Part shown: positions 10,997 through 23,462 of the stretch, one piece after another
Layout: the number at the start of each line of letters is the position of its first letter
How positions within the stretch are numbered: the first letter of the stretch is position 1
Assembly: GCF_004193775.1 (NCBI RefSeq)
Contig: NC_041019.1
Location: 40,134,966 to 40,198,965 of the forward strand
From: Glycine soja
Lineage: Eukaryota > Streptophyta > Magnoliopsida > Fabales > Fabaceae
Length of the DNA stretch: 64,000 nt
Reading direction: 5' to 3'
Program-made: the position numbers and the translations under genes
The notes under the pieces: generated by a model
The model's input: the letters and a program-made list of their open reading frames with translations, nothing else
Database searches by the model: none
Told to the model about the DNA's origin: nothing

Positions 10997-11832
10997 TGAA
11001 TGAAATTAAGCATGCTTGGTTAATGGTATGCCTCATGGCAGTGAAGGGTGCTTGTTGCTGCTTTCTTTCTTTCTTTGACACTGTATTAGAATTTGTTGTT
11101 TTAGTTTTTAGTCAACTCTCATACGATGGCTTGAATTAAAATAAGGGGAATAAGAAATAATAGTGACCTTTGGGTTTGCTTTTCAACTATATTGGGTATC
11201 CTAATAGATCAACTATAAAGGGTTGAAAGATTTTCACCCAAAACAATAGTGGTAGTGCTAGAAATCAAAATTCCTTGCTCTCTTATTCCACTTTTGTTTT
11301 GGTATAACAGTTATGTTGAGGTTTAAACTTTGACTTATGAGTAGGATTTCAACGTAGGACTTCATATAAACTATCTATTTAACTCTTCTCTCCTAGCTTA
11401 CTTGGTAACTTTCAATTCCAATTTGTGCTACTGATATATTTATGGGATTGAAAGAAACAAGGGGAAATTAATTATGGTCTGACTATTCTTAATACAGGAC
11501 TATTGTTTTTTATGGCCTGATCCCAGCCTCTAATCAATTTCTTCTTGATTAAAACAATGATGATTTAATTCTTTTAGCTTGATTGCACTTTCAACCCCTT
11601 TAGTTTGGATTATGTGCAAACTTGATTTTTGATTTTTTTTTCTTTCATTTTAATTACCCACCTCTGAATTTTCTTTAGTTCCATCTCAGCAACAGGTGAT
11701 TTTTTCACATTGTATTAACTCTTTAAAACCATTTTTATGTGTATAAAGACCTACACAGTGTCTGCAAGTTCACATATAGTCCTACTAAAAAGTTAACATA
11801 TGGACATAATGCCTGAATTTTCTAAAATAGCT

Positions 11833-12217
11833 TTAAATTAAACACAGGATTGTACTGACAATGCAATCTTTCCCAAATGACAAATAAATATCAGCATAGT
11901 GAATAAGTGAAGCAATTTGATACCCGTTAATCAACGTTGCAAGTTGAGGCTGCAATTCATTATCCCTCAATTTATGTATTCTTCCTATTGATACCCTAGT
12001 ACCATCAATTTGATACCCGTTAATCAACGTTGCAAGTTTCAGCAGTTCTGGTGCAAATATTGATTTTTGTTTGCAGCTTCCATATTGATACCCTAGTACC
12101 ATCAATTTTACTAGATTCAACTCCTAGATTATCCAATGTTTTCAATCTCTTGAACTTTTCCTCATAAATAGGTCGTAACCTCTCTTCATCCAGAGAGCAG
12201 GGCAAAAAGAAGTACAT
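11833..12217 (-). pseudogene. Unidentified gene fragment with internal duplication
   Basis: Two overlapping minus frames share homologous ends. One part reads SLDEERLRPIYEEKFKRLK then TLDNLGVESS, a charged helical stretch that looks genuinely coding. It then runs into two tandem units (see 11913-12102) that both begin IDGTRVSI. I do not recognise the family. It lies 3' of the topoisomerase II exons on the same strand but does not match the part of topoisomerase II expected there. Confidence 0.4.
11913..12102. repeat. Two tandem units with identical ends and different middles
   Basis: Units start at 11913 and 12006 (periods 93 and 97 bp). Each opens with the same 33 bp (CAATTTGATACCCG, then TTAATCAACGTTGCAAGTT) and closes with the same block of about 23 bp (ATTGATACCCTAG, then TACCAT), while the central 35-45 bp are unrelated. 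A third partial head (CAATTTTAC) follows at 12103. Confidence 0.7.
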
Positions 12218-12595
12218 ATAAGCACAATTCGAAATTAAGACAAAGTATGATATTATCTAAAGTTACTTATCAATGCAACTAACTGATATAATCTACAATT
12301 TATTAATTAATACAAGTAATGTATCATAGCAAATGATGTTGAATATGCAGGACATATTTGACATCAAAAATACATGTTATTGAGTAATGAAGTTTCAATT
12401 TATATGTTCTCCTCTCCAACAACATGAAGGTATGAAAGGGAAACTATATCGTAAGCAAATTTAGAAGTGTTTGTCCTCATACAGAAAATAATTAAGATGG
12501 ATACGAAACTATGAATAGCTCCAACCATTTCTAATTTTATGATTCATTTCAGTTTAAAGAATCTAAAATCTAGTAATTTAAAACAATGCTAATAC

Positions 12596-12996
12596 CTTAA
12601 CTTCCTTATACAATTTCTTCTCCAGCTCTGTAGTATTGTTGTCATCTTCTTGATCTTCATTTGCCCCAGCAACTTGGGGTTCTGCAGATTTACATTTCCT
12701 AGGCATGGGAGTGAAACCTTTGTGCTGCAACTCAATCATCAAATTAGCTTTCTTCCTATTGCTTACAATCATTTCTCCATTCACAACCCCTAATATAAAC
12801 CTAGGTTTGTTGTCCAAAATCAGCAAAAGTCATTGAAGGTTGTTCAATATATGGTTCTGCATACGCAAATTGCATTTCAGTTCACATTAATAAAGGGTTT
12901 GGAATCTAAAGAGCTGGACCTACCTATTACCAAACACAAAACTCACCTTCCTTCTCTCATAATACTCCAACCGGAGGGGGAAGAACTCTTCAAGAA
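12596..12996 (-). pseudogene. DNA topoisomerase II fragment (two exons)
   Basis: Minus-strand exon 12947-12996 (AG before 12996, GT after 12947) reads VLEEFFPLRLEYYERRK. The next exon, from about 12816 down to 12596, reads LDNKPRFILGVVNGE, IVSNRKKANLMIELQ and HKGFTPMPRK. These are consecutive blocks of the eukaryotic type IIA topoisomerase DNA-cleavage domain, past the active-site tyrosine region. The family is about 1500 aa; only about 90 residues remain. The acceptor of the second exon seems damaged, with no AG at the expected boundary. Its place in the 17-kb CACTA element points to capture of genomic DNA with an intron. Confidence 0.8.
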
Positions 12997-14785
12997 CTGC
13001 ATAAGAAATGACATAAAACAATGAGCGTGTGAAACATTATTGTTAATTGATCTTATTCAAAACTTAACATGATAAAGCTTGTACTTTGTTCTGGATTGTC
13101 ATATTTCTTAATTTTTCCTTTTGCGTCAAATAGATGCATGTTGTTTGTGCTAATAGAGGATGTCAGTTTAAACTTCTTAATAATGAAAATATAAGATTGA
13201 TTTAATAATGAAAAGAAAAAGAAAGGAAATAGAAATTGTGAATTAGAATTTTCTCACTAATAAGTCTAACAAAATAATTATTAATATTTACTGATAAAAA
13301 GAAAACTTCTTAATTTGTTGTCCATGAAGAACTTATAATAAGAAGGATTAATTCCATTGACTAGAGCACCTTGAAATACAAGAAAAGTTTAATTTTAGAA
13401 AAAAAAAAAAAGTTAAGATGCTTGCATGGGACTGTTTGGAAGGTAACGAATAGAATATAAGAATATGCTCTGTTTTGTCTGCATCCATAAGTTTGAAACT
13501 TATTCAGCCCCCACAATCTGAAAAATTGAAATAGGATGAAGGTGGACCCTGAAATTTTCATTCTTTCTTTGGCACAAAAAATGCTATTAGTCCCATCCTC
13601 TAGAATCCTGAGCAAGCTAAGCTAGCTAGTGGGACCTAATTAAAAGTGAAAGCAAGAATTGTACTTGCTTCTATAGTTACATTTGGTTAAATATGCAGCA
13701 TATATAGAGGATCACTTACCTTGCCCTTGATTTGTACCTTGGTTAATGAAGCAGATTCTTGTGCCTGGTTTTTTATTTTTTGGTATGGTTTTAGTGCTTA
13801 TCCGTGTACAACTTAATTTCACTTGTTCACTTCGTGAAGATATATTCAGACCTAAATGATGTACTGTCATAATGCTATGGCAGAAAATGATTGATTGTTC
13901 TTGGGTAGTGAAGGGGTTACAAGGTGTTAGAATAACTATGCACTTCATGTTTTTCATGTGACACATGTTAATGTACTTGGCCTTCATATTTGACTCAGCA
14001 TTATATAATTTTCAAACTTTATTATATTAAAAGATTTTGATTGTAAAAAGTTGATTTTATATTAGTTAAAAATAAATTTAAAGTGGAGTAGTTTATATTT
14101 TAAAAGTTCTATTTAAATGAAATGAAGTTTATAGTTAAACTTAATATATAGTATTCTCACTATAACACAAAGTTACATTTTGTTTTGGATCGACGAAATA
14201 CCTCGTCTTAGACTTATTAGTTTTTGAAAATATTAGCTAGCTCTGTGATTACTTGGGCCATCATATATTCTTCAGCAGTATTAACCTAGAATATAAACAT
14301 TATTTTTGCTTTTTCTGGAATATATGTTAATTTTTGAAAGGTAAGAGAGCCACTTCACATTGGTTTACTATTGTTGATTTGATGCTACGAATTAGTACAT
14401 CTGTTAGAATTGTATGCCTTGACAAAGCATGTAAAACATAAAGAATATTTACCTAAGCCTTAACTATTCATTCTTTCAAAATGCCCAATTTGTGGAATAA
14501 ATTTGAACCATATATAACCAAGGGGAAGAAAGATAGCTAGGCTGGGTAGCAAAAAGGAAATTGATGCTTTTAATTTCCGAAGTGATGTATCTTTATACTT
14601 GAAACATGTGAAGCAAAAGAAGATAATGTATTCTAGTTTTAAAATGAAAACACTAGGAATAGCTTGGCATGACTGTGTTTGATGTAGTGTAGAAGGCAAA
14701 AATAAGAGTGTCAAACAAGTATGCACTAGACCAAAGTGAATTGATGCAAGCTCAATCAGTGAATCCCAGTCATTCTCCTTCTATT
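12997..14785. other. Non-coding interior of the CACTA element
   Basis: AT-rich DNA between the topoisomerase fragment and the solo gypsy-type LTR. The minus-strand open frames at 13361-13615, 13712-13987 and 14460-14726 show no known motif and look like chance. Nothing else is recognised. Confidence 0.4.
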
Positions 14786-14790
14786 GGTGT

Positions 14791-17335
14791 TGTAACATCC
14801 CATTTTTTTCATAAATAAATTTAAAGTTTTTTTAGTAAAAATAATAAAAATAAATAAATAGAGTAAATAATAGGTCGTAAATGCCCCTAGCTATAAATAG
14901 AAATATGTTAGGTTTTTCAGACTGACTCAGCCTCCTTTGCCTCTCATTTTCGTTTTTCCCCTTCTCGTCTCAAAACCCTTTCTTTTTCCCGCAGCTCACA
15001 AAACCTGTCTCAGAAAAACGATGATCTCGGACTCATTCACCGTTGGATTGTCGTGAAATTTGAGTACCACGTTCGCAACCCAATTTCGAGTATTTTCACC
15101 GTTGGGAATTGCAAAATCATGTCTGAGCTTAGAGGAAAACCCTTCGCATTGTAGCCTTTTATTTTCCCGCAGAAACCCAAAACTATCTTGGTAAAACTAC
15201 GATCCCGGTTTCGTTAACCGTTGGATTTTCATGAAATTTGGATATGTTGTTTGAAATTCAATTTCGCACACTCTCACTGTTGGGATTTGCGAGATAATAT
15301 TCGTGGTGGGAGAAAAAGGAATCTCATGAAGACAGTACAAGTGGAGGCTTCAATCTCTTCTTCGTCTCTCTGATGTTCGAGAATTCTATCGGAGTAGTCG
15401 GAGGAAAAACTGGAGGAATCTCAGGGAACTGCTAGAGATGCTGCTATCGTTGTCGGAAGACATGTGAGTCCGCTTAGAGGTAAGGGATGAGTTTATCGCA
15501 ATTGGGGGTTAGAATGAACATGTGTAGGGATCCTTAGAGAACTAAATTTGGGTTTATTTTGGGATGTTTATTGAATTATAATTTTTTGTTTATGATTATA
15601 AATACAATATTATTGTGTTCTATGTACCAATTGATGTCCTGATGAGAATTGATTGATAAACTTGAGTGCTCTTGATGTCTTTGTGTTTAACCCATGATTT
15701 TGATTAATTGATTTTGATACAATTGTGAGAAACTATTTCAGAGGTTTTACACCCCATGTTGTGATAAAATCTTTTGTATAAATTGTTATGTTTAGGTTAT
15801 GAAATGAAGATTCAAACTGTGCGTATGTGATAAATTGAACATGTGACGGATGATGAAATACATGTGTATTGAGATGAGATGTATATATTGAGTTGTGAAC
15901 TATGAACTGTGCAATCACACAATTGTAAGACCCTTTAAGGGCGACAATTATTGTGATGGGATCCACTACGGAAACCCGGCGAGTTAAAATGATTTTGAAA
16001 ACAATTGAGTAAATGTGTGTATTGCATAGTTCATAGGTAAAGTGTATATGATTCATGAGGTGTGATAACATGTTAAATTGAGATTGTACCATTGTGATTG
16101 AGATTAAGTGTATGTGATAAATTGAGTATGTATATGATTGAGATATATATGTGCATTGAGGTGTTGTGTGCATTGAGTTGTGAACTATGAATTGTACAAT
16201 CACACGATCATAAGTCCCTTCAAGGGCGACGAGTTAATGCTAAGTCCCTTTTAGAGCGACGAGTTGATGCTAAGTCCCTTTTTGGGCGACGAGTTAATGT
16301 TAAGTCCCTTTAAGGGCGACGAGTTAATGATAAGACCCTTAAAGGGCGACGAGTTAAAATTATTTTGAGAACAATTGAGGAGTCGTGTGTTTTGTACAAT
16401 TCATAGATAGAGTCTGTGTGCTAAAATATTTTCTGGGTTGGACCTGAATCAGGAGGGAGAGGCCTTGACGGACTCTTCGGAGTGTAGGCCTTGGGGGTCA
16501 CACGGTTTGAGTGCTCCTTTAAGCCTATGTTGATCCCATATGGTTGGAGCATTCTTGCAAAACACTGTGACCCTGACTAGTCTCCCTATGATATTACGTA
16601 GTGAGAGTGACTTGACTTGCTAGTGTGTGGTTTGTCTTGTCATGTACTCCTAGGCGCCCGACAAGGTTTTGCACTGACATGGTACCACATTGCATATAGG
16701 CTTGAGTCTTAGCATAACTGTTTCATGCGCTTGCTAATTGTTTATTATGAAATTGATGTGTTATTATGTCTTGATCAGAGCGTGTGATTCTTGTGTAATG
16801 TGATTGATGATTGAAAAGTGTGATTGATGGATGAAAAGTGAACTTTGAATGACAAAGTGGTGGAATTACGTGAATTACGTGTAAGTAAGTTTTATTTGGT
16901 TTATATGATATGTATATCTAGCTGTCTTGTTTCTATATTAGTTAGGAATGTGATAACTCACTCCCTGTGTGTTGTTTGTGTTTGGATCCTGTGATGATCT
17001 TGAACTTTGTGTTCGGGGGAGCAGATGACTAGGTGAATTACTTTAAGGAACATTATGCTGAAGGACGTCGAGACACAACGCTCTGATAGAATGTGACAGT
17101 GGGACATAAGTTTTTATATTAGTCGCATGATGTTCATCTATTTTATTTTATTTCACTGATTTAATAAAATATCTATGTAAATTTTGACGGCCTTATTTTT
17201 GAGTCGAATATGTTTTAATAAGTTTTAATTGATAATAGTGAAGTGAATGTGAACCTTTTACCCGTGTGAATTTGGTTACCAATATTTTTATATATTTTGT
17301 TTATTTATATATATGTCGGGGTAGAGGGTGTCACA
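14791..17335 (+). mobile_element. Solo LTR, 2545 bp, Ty3/gypsy-like
   Basis: Starts TGTAACATCCCA and ends GGTGTCACA; flanked by a perfect 5-bp duplication GGTGT (14786-14790 and 17336-17340). These borders are typical of legume gypsy LTRs, though without an interior the superfamily is inferred. A TATA-like CTATAAATAG lies at 14891-14900. Within it are a duplicated segment (about 15890-16010 and 16190-16410, both holding AATCACAC and GAGTTAAAAT) and five 30-bp units (16211-16360). Confidence 0.88.
16211..16360 (+). repeat. Five 30-bp tandem units in the solo gypsy LTR
   Basis: Units start at 16211, 16241, 16271, 16301 and 16331 with the core TAAGTCCCTT, a variable centre, then GGGCGACGAGTTAATG. 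Units 1, 4 and 5 form CCCTT/AAGGG mini-palindromes around a changing centre. A diverged unit (ACCCTTTAAGGGCGAC) lies at about 15930. Confidence 0.9.
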
Positions 17336-17340
17336 GGTGT

Positions 17341-18789
17341 GGGACAGGATAGTAAAAGAAAGCAGGTAAGAAAAAGATATATGCGTGTTTTTTTTTTCAA
17401 GTAGAAAATGATAAACCTTATTTTCTTTCCTTTCATACAACTTACTAGTAGTGTTTAATAGCTTCTTTGGTTATATTTTAAGATATTTACCTTAGCATCT
17501 GAATTTTTTTTGTACACTTTGAAATTTATCTGAAATGTGCATGAGATATTAAATGTCTGTTTTAACAAACTCAAATAATGTCCTTGAAGGAATTTCATGA
17601 TGATTTGATATGCATCATAATTTAAACACAGTACTAGAAGTATGAAAGATAGATTATTGCATAGTGTTAGTACTTGTTTGATTTATAATATGATGAAGAT
17701 GTCTCAAATTGATCAGGTGGAGCTCTGTGGCTTTGTTTTAAATGATACAGTTGCTAATTGCTTGATATGAAATCTAGTTTTTGTTTCTCTTTGGGATGCC
17801 CTTGAGTGATTTTATGTTCGACCTATAAAATGTCCTCGCCCAGGTGTTGGGAGGAGGAGGATAGGATTTTCACTTATTTCAATCAAATAGATTATTGGGA
17901 GGTGAATGTTAATCAAAATAGGATAAATATAAGCATGTAGGGCCTGAGTCGGTTTTTGTTATTGATAGTTAATTGGTGGGAATAGAGAGAGTGTGAGACT
18001 ACATATATATAATTCTCTTGCAAACATGTATCTAATCTTAATAGAAAAAAATAGAACCTAAGGATGCAAAACAAAACAACAAAACTAAAGACATTTCATT
18101 CTAGAATCTCAAAACTCATGAATCAATGGATTAAGTTGTCTTTCATTTTCACTATTCATAGCCATTAGCTTGTGCTCAGTCTATCTTATTCAATACATTT
18201 TCTGACTGGCCTTTTAATTCCTATGACCCTATCAGCATGTTAGAGATATAGTTTTAAATTCTGATCGTGGTCTTTACACTTGTGTGCTCTTTTTCAAAAC
18301 TTATCTTACTTCATTCAAATAAAACCCAAAATAACAGAAAAAAAAATTAAATAAATGATACATCACATCAATATTTTAATTGAAAAGATGATTTGTTATA
18401 TATATATATATATAGAAGTGAATTATACTAATATGAAAAGATATATTCCAATGAATAGCTGCATATAGAAAGGTTAGTTTCTCATTGTTGGTTAGTAACT
18501 CCTGGTTTTACAGCACCAATTGACTCATTCAGAGAAATAAAAACATTATCTCTTTGAAGGAAACCAAAATTATATAAGTTCCTTCTCATTTTTTATTTTA
18601 TTTTTAAAACTGTTTCTTAAAACAATTCAACATGACTTAGCAGTCAATTCCTGATCTAAAATCTATTATTAAGTTTTGAAAATTTCATTAAAAAACAAAA
18701 AAACGGAAATAGTTGACAGATATTTTCTCATACTTTTCCTATAGTTTCTCATCCAACAAGAAGAGATGCCAACTACTGTATTGAAGTAT
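17341..18789. other. Non-coding interior of the CACTA element
   Basis: AT-rich sequence after the solo LTR. It includes a short TA microsatellite near 18400-18415. No coding fragment is recognised here. Confidence 0.4.
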
Positions 18790-19017
18790 TCATTCAGAGA
18801 ACAAAGTTTTAGAAATCAAAAAATTGTTTAAGGGACACATTAAAATGTGTACAGGATTGAGTCCCATTTGTTTTCTTGTTTTACCAACAAACAAATCTCT
18901 AGACTTGATGAATCTTGGAATTCTTCCACTGATTGTCACGAATGGTAACTGTGCTACAACATCTTTCCTCCCGAGTGAAACTATTGTTATTGCTGAATGT
19001 GGCTTGTAATTTTCCAT
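18790..19017 (-). pseudogene. AIF/FSP1-like FAD oxidoreductase, C-terminal fragment
   Basis: The minus frame from 19017 reads ENYKPHSAITIVSLGRKD, then VVAQLPFVTISGRIPRF and IKSRDLFVGKTRKQMGL. This is the end of the plant apoptosis-inducing-factor-homologue / FSP1-like family of NAD(P)H-quinone oxidoreductases (VSLGR, QLPF and KTRKQ(L/M)GL blocks). The last 20 residues before the stop at 18790 do not fit and may be read-through past the original end. The FAD- and NAD-binding Rossmann halves are missing. It is one of several host fragments in the 17-kb CACTA element. Confidence 0.75.
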
Positions 19018-19419
19018 CCTTCATTCTCTTCCTCCCTCTATTGTCACCTTTAAGTTCTTCAAAACAATTACTTTTCTCAAAAATTCCGTATCATGCATTT
19101 TAGCGAGTAAAAGGAATGGCTCTAAATGGTTTTGCTGAAATTTTGGTTGTTGATTGATCCATCTAACCAACTCACCCAGTATTATGTTGGTTTTGCTTCC
19201 AATTTATAATTTAAAACTTTTGTAGTAGATATTCATAAGGACTCATACCACCAGTGCAACCTTTTAATAGAATTTTTATTTAGAGTTTTCTGCTATAATA
19301 AGATTGAATGTGTGATTAAACATCAAGCTTAGAGATTTCTTCAAAAATGAACAGATTTATCAATATAATCTTAGGATCATAACACAATTTTCAAATTCTA
19401 ATGAAGCATACTCTAATAA

Positions 19420-19611
<192 letters not shown>

Positions 19612-19641
19612 TAAAGCTACTTCCTAACTAACAAAATATAA

Positions 19642-19996
19642 TTCTTCTATGATTAATAGACATTTTCCTTTGCTCCTACAACTCTTTTTCCTCTAAAAAT
19701 TACTTTGTTTTATTTACATTAAATGTTAAAACAACACCAAGCTATAATATTAGATCCATGAGGTGTTAGTGGTTCAACCAAAACCTAGAAGAATTAAATT
19801 TCACAAATGGAGATAACATTAGATATAAGATTCAAAAGAATTAAACATTACAATAAATTTATGAATTCAAAGATTCCTTCATTCATTTCCTTTTAAAGAA
19901 ATTTCTTCTATGACTAATAGACATTTTCCTTTGCTCCTACAACTCTTTTTCCTCTAAAAATTACTTTGTTTTATTTACATTAAATGTTAAAACAAC
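19642..19996 (+). repeat. 94-bp direct duplication between two captured fragments
   Basis: 19642-19735 and 19903-19996 are almost identical (TTCTTCTATGA, TTAATAGACATTTTCC and TTTGCTCCTACAACTC blocks), 261 bp apart. They lie between the CDPK exon and the Rsm22 fragment, so they may mark the junction of separate capture events. Confidence 0.85.
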
Positions 19997-20087
19997 AATA
20001 ACAATAGATAATAAATAAGTAAAATAAATTATTTATAGATAATCCTCTCTATCACAGGGCAATAAAAGTATGAGCTAGAAATCATAC

Positions 20088-21418
20088 CACAATGTCCTGT
20101 GTTAGATCCCAAAGCTGGCGAACTCTGGTAATTCGATCCTTTATGAATGGGATCTCTCCAAGAACATAGGACTTCAGCCAATAAAACAGATTGCTAGCAG
20201 TTAGCATCAACTAAAGAAATAATACACAAATACTTTATATGCCCACTATTTGCATACATAAAAATATCTAATTAAAGCATAACCCTACCAGCTATACAGA
20301 AAAGAAAAATAAGGTTGTATAATAAAATAATAAACTGAACGGACAGAGGAAATCCAACTGAACTATTTAATTTTTTTAAACTAAAAATTAAAAATTGGAT
20401 GGAAGAAAAAATTGGCCACAATCTGAATATATGAATCATATACAAATGTAAAATTCTGATTTGAACTCTGAAAGAATAAACTTACATCAATGACAAGGTC
20501 ATGCTCTCTCTCTGATTTACTGATACTTTTAGAAAGTGATTGAATGTTGTCATAGCTATGAATAAGTGGCAAATTCTTGAGACCTATATAATCAATAGCA
20601 GAAAAAGAATCAAAGTGGCCAACTATTAAACGTTTTCAACTTTTCTTAGGAAATTCAGAAGGAAAAGATTTCAGTATTAATCCTAAACAGGAAATTCACT
20701 ACATAATTTAATAAAACATGCATAACAATACACAAGGGAAAGGACTGTTGATTCAGCGGTGACCAAAATGACTTTGGCACCGTCATTAGAAAGAAGTATC
20801 TCAATTTCCTAATGATGAACCAAACAGAGCAAGACAGGTCAGACTATTGCTTTCATAAACTTTAAAATCTTCTAATTTCACTCAAAATCTTCTATAAATA
20901 GACAAACCAGCCCATACATTTTTTTTCTTTCTTTTTTGTTCTAATAAACTAGTTTGTTTAAGAATAATGTCAAATGATGTGGAATTTGGCAATCCATAAA
21001 CAATAAGCTTTAAGTTGCAATTGTGTTCCATGATTTCAACTTAATTGTAAATATACATCTTAATGGGTCTTCTTCCCTCTTCCATTGCCTCATTTTGAAA
21101 GTATTAAGAAACCTATCTTGTTCAAAGAAGTGTATCAACATTTACCTTATATAAGGCTCCGACCTGCACGCTGCATTGATTGTGATTGCTTTATTAAATT
21201 AACTTTTTCTAAAGATTTTGGTCAAACTTCTTGCAGTGCCTTACATCATCAGATTTGAAAGGCAATAAAAAAGTTCAAAAAAATTAATAAAATTATAATA
21301 TCAAAGTTAACCATTCAAAAGAACAAAGTTCAAGAATATTTTACCAGAAAGTTGAACCTGTCCTCGCACCAAAATCTAATACCTTAGATGGGGAGAAACC
21401 AGGAAGCCTTCTGCGAAC
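20088..21418 (-). pseudogene. Rsm22-like mitochondrial methyltransferase fragment (three exons)
   Basis: Minus-strand exons with GT-AG borders: 21345-21418 (VRRRLPGFSPSKVLDFGAR then TGSTFW), 20486-20583 (GLKNLPLIHSYDNIQSL then SKSEREHDLVID) and 20088-20171 (SYVLGEIPFIKDRIT then RVRQLWDLTQDIV). The order and motifs fit the Rsm22/METTL17 family of SAM-binding proteins needed for mitochondrial small-subunit ribosome assembly. The first exon holds the SAM-binding FGAxxGS motif, with Arg where the second Gly is usual. Intervening exons appear to be missing between the first two pieces. It lies inside the 17-kb CACTA element. Confidence 0.8.
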
Positions 21419-22319
21419 CTAAAAAGAGTTTTGTTGAGATTAACTTCAAGCCAACATTTTATTCAAGACTGAAAGGCTTTTTTTTTGGGTATTCATAAAA
21501 ATAAAAAGTTGAAGTGAAAATAAGTCAAAGAAAGATATGGTTCACAACAATAACAATAGCTTTATCCCACATGGATCACACCTTATGGAAATTAAATTAT
21601 AACGTAGTAGATACTCAACTTATATGATACAATTTGGAAAATAAATGGACAAAAAAAAGATGAACAAGGCACACCGATCCCACATATTAGAGATTCCAAT
21701 CATTCTAAAGCATGAATTCGCCCTGTTTGATTAAGTTTAGCCCTAAAATCTTTTGCAATGGTTCTCGCCCTGTTTTTTTCCTTTCTGTTTTTGTTCTAAC
21801 AGGCTTCATCTATTTATTTTGCAAAGGAAAAGATTAATAGGTTTTTGTTCTAACTCAAAAATCCACTTCGCCTAGTTATGTCATAGCCTTTAACACCAAT
21901 TATTTAATATTAGAGTAATATAAAAGAGAGGTGCAGTCTTCAACTACACACTCACTTAACTATGTTAGTCACTGAGTTTTAGTTACTCAGTTAGTTAAGA
22001 GTTGGTTAGAAGGTTAGTTAGTCATGACTAACTGTTATAGAGCTCTATATATACTTCTCTTTGTAACAGGAAACGGTTACCCAATCATAATAACATTTTT
22101 TTATTCTAAAGTTCTTCTCTCTTTTACTCTTTATCTTTTATCTTCTTCAGTTGTGTTAAGAACTCTTTTATTTAATGATATATTTTCCCTTCTTTCATTG
22201 ATATTTTTTCCTTTATTTTTCCCTTATTTGGATTAAGGTTCTATCCTACCTCTTTAAGTACTTTGTAACAAGCAGCCATTTGAGAAGCCACATATGCATT
22301 TGTCTCATTCTACATTCTG
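21419..22319. other. Non-coding interior; possible small LTR-like stretch
   Basis: 21419-21960 is AT-rich with no gene. 21964-22264 resembles a small copia-type LTR (TGTTAGTCACTGAG near the start, CTATATATAC near 22045, TTTGTAACA near 22264) but has no clear target duplication. The open frame 22024-22236 is probably not a gene. Confidence 0.3.
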
Positions 22320-22561
22320 AAGTACAATGTGAGGAGTCTCATGAACTTCATCTTTTCCTTATAGATGTTGGCTTGCTTTTAAGAATATTTTGCCCCTTAC
22401 TATTTTTGTCGAATGTATATTTGACAGATCTTTACCGGTGAAATACAGTGTGAGTACTGTCATGAACTTCATCTTTTCCTTATACATCTTGGCTTTCTTT
22501 CAACAATATTTTGCCCCTTACTATTTATGTCGAATGTATATTTGACAGATCTTTATTGATA
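22320..22561 (+). repeat. 121-bp tandem duplication
   Basis: Two copies with period 121 bp share ATGAACTTCATCTTTTCC (22341 and 22462), TTTGCCCCTTACTATTT and GAATGTATATTTGACAG. The array lies directly upstream of the coatomer exon, in what would be its intron. Confidence 0.9.
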
Positions 22562-22596
22562 GTGCCCTTTAAACATTTTGACTTCCACTATTGCAG

Positions 22597-23462
22597 CATG
22601 ATGTTGTTATAGCAGATTTAGATAATGGAAGACCTATAGATGATGAAGGTGTTGAAGATGCTTTTGAGCTCTTACATGAAATGAATGAACGTGTCAGGAC
22701 AGGCATCTGGGTAGGGGATTGCTTTATCTACAACAATAATGTTTGGACACTTAATTACTGTGTTGGTGGTGAAGTATTAACTATTTTCCCTTCTATATTT
22801 CTACTCGCTTGGAGACTTAATTCCACTTCTTTTTGTTTTGTTCAAGACAAGTGTGGTAATCTTTTGATGCTTATAATTTTGTATGATTAGATTTTACATT
22901 TAATTGTTACATCTATCTTTGCTTGTCATATGCTTTTATGGTATTAAACTATTGATGCATAATATTGCACAAATAACTACTACAACATGTTCATTTTCCT
23001 GATACTTGATTTCAAATTTTATTCTATAAGTCATATTTGTTTATTCAAATTTAAGAGTTCAATCTTTGGATCTGAATTTTTGTAATTAGTACTATTATAT
23101 TACCTGCATCCTAATGAAAATACTTGATTTTATGGTAGTGTGGCTCATTTTCTGGAATCACGAGGTATGATAGAAGATGCTCTTGAAGTAGCTACTGACC
23201 CTGACTACAGATTTGATCTAGCAATACAACTTGGAAAACTAGATGTTGCAAAGGTATGCTCATGTAATATGTCTACAAGGAGATATTGTTTAATTTGTGA
23301 AAGTTGTTAACTTGGGTATCTAATTTTCTTCATTTCTCTTCATCAGTTTGATTTGTCATTTTATATCACAAATAACATACCTCCTTTTTCCATGCAGAGT
23401 ATTGCAATAGAATTGCAGAGCGAGCGGTAGTTGGGATAATTAGCTATGTTTACTGGAAATTA
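22597..23462 (+). pseudogene. Coatomer subunit beta' (COPB2) fragment, three exons
   Basis: Exon from 22597 (AG before it) reads GRPIDDEGVEDAFELLHEM, then NERVRTGIWVGDCFIYNN and LNYCVGGE. Exon 23139-23253 reads [18 protein letters not shown], then [16 protein letters not shown]. Exon from 23398 reads SIAIELQSE and then meets TAG; weaker similarity continues to about 23462 with further stops. These are consecutive blocks of the region after the WD40 propellers of beta'-COP, a subunit of the COPI vesicle coat at the Golgi. The full protein is about 900 aa. A premature stop and a diverged end of the first exon make it non-functional. It is captured in the 17-kb CACTA element. Confidence 0.9.

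Noticed and set aside
17440..17452. ACTAGTAGTG as a possible CACTA right end for the element starting at 7280
   Set aside because: It is preceded by ACTT, not the TTTTT of the family, has no subterminal repeats beside it and no matching GTT duplication; 24386 fits much better.
21964..22264. Small copia solo LTR
   Set aside because: TG and CA borders and a TATA-like stretch can be drawn, but no target duplication matches, so it is kept only as a low-confidence remark.
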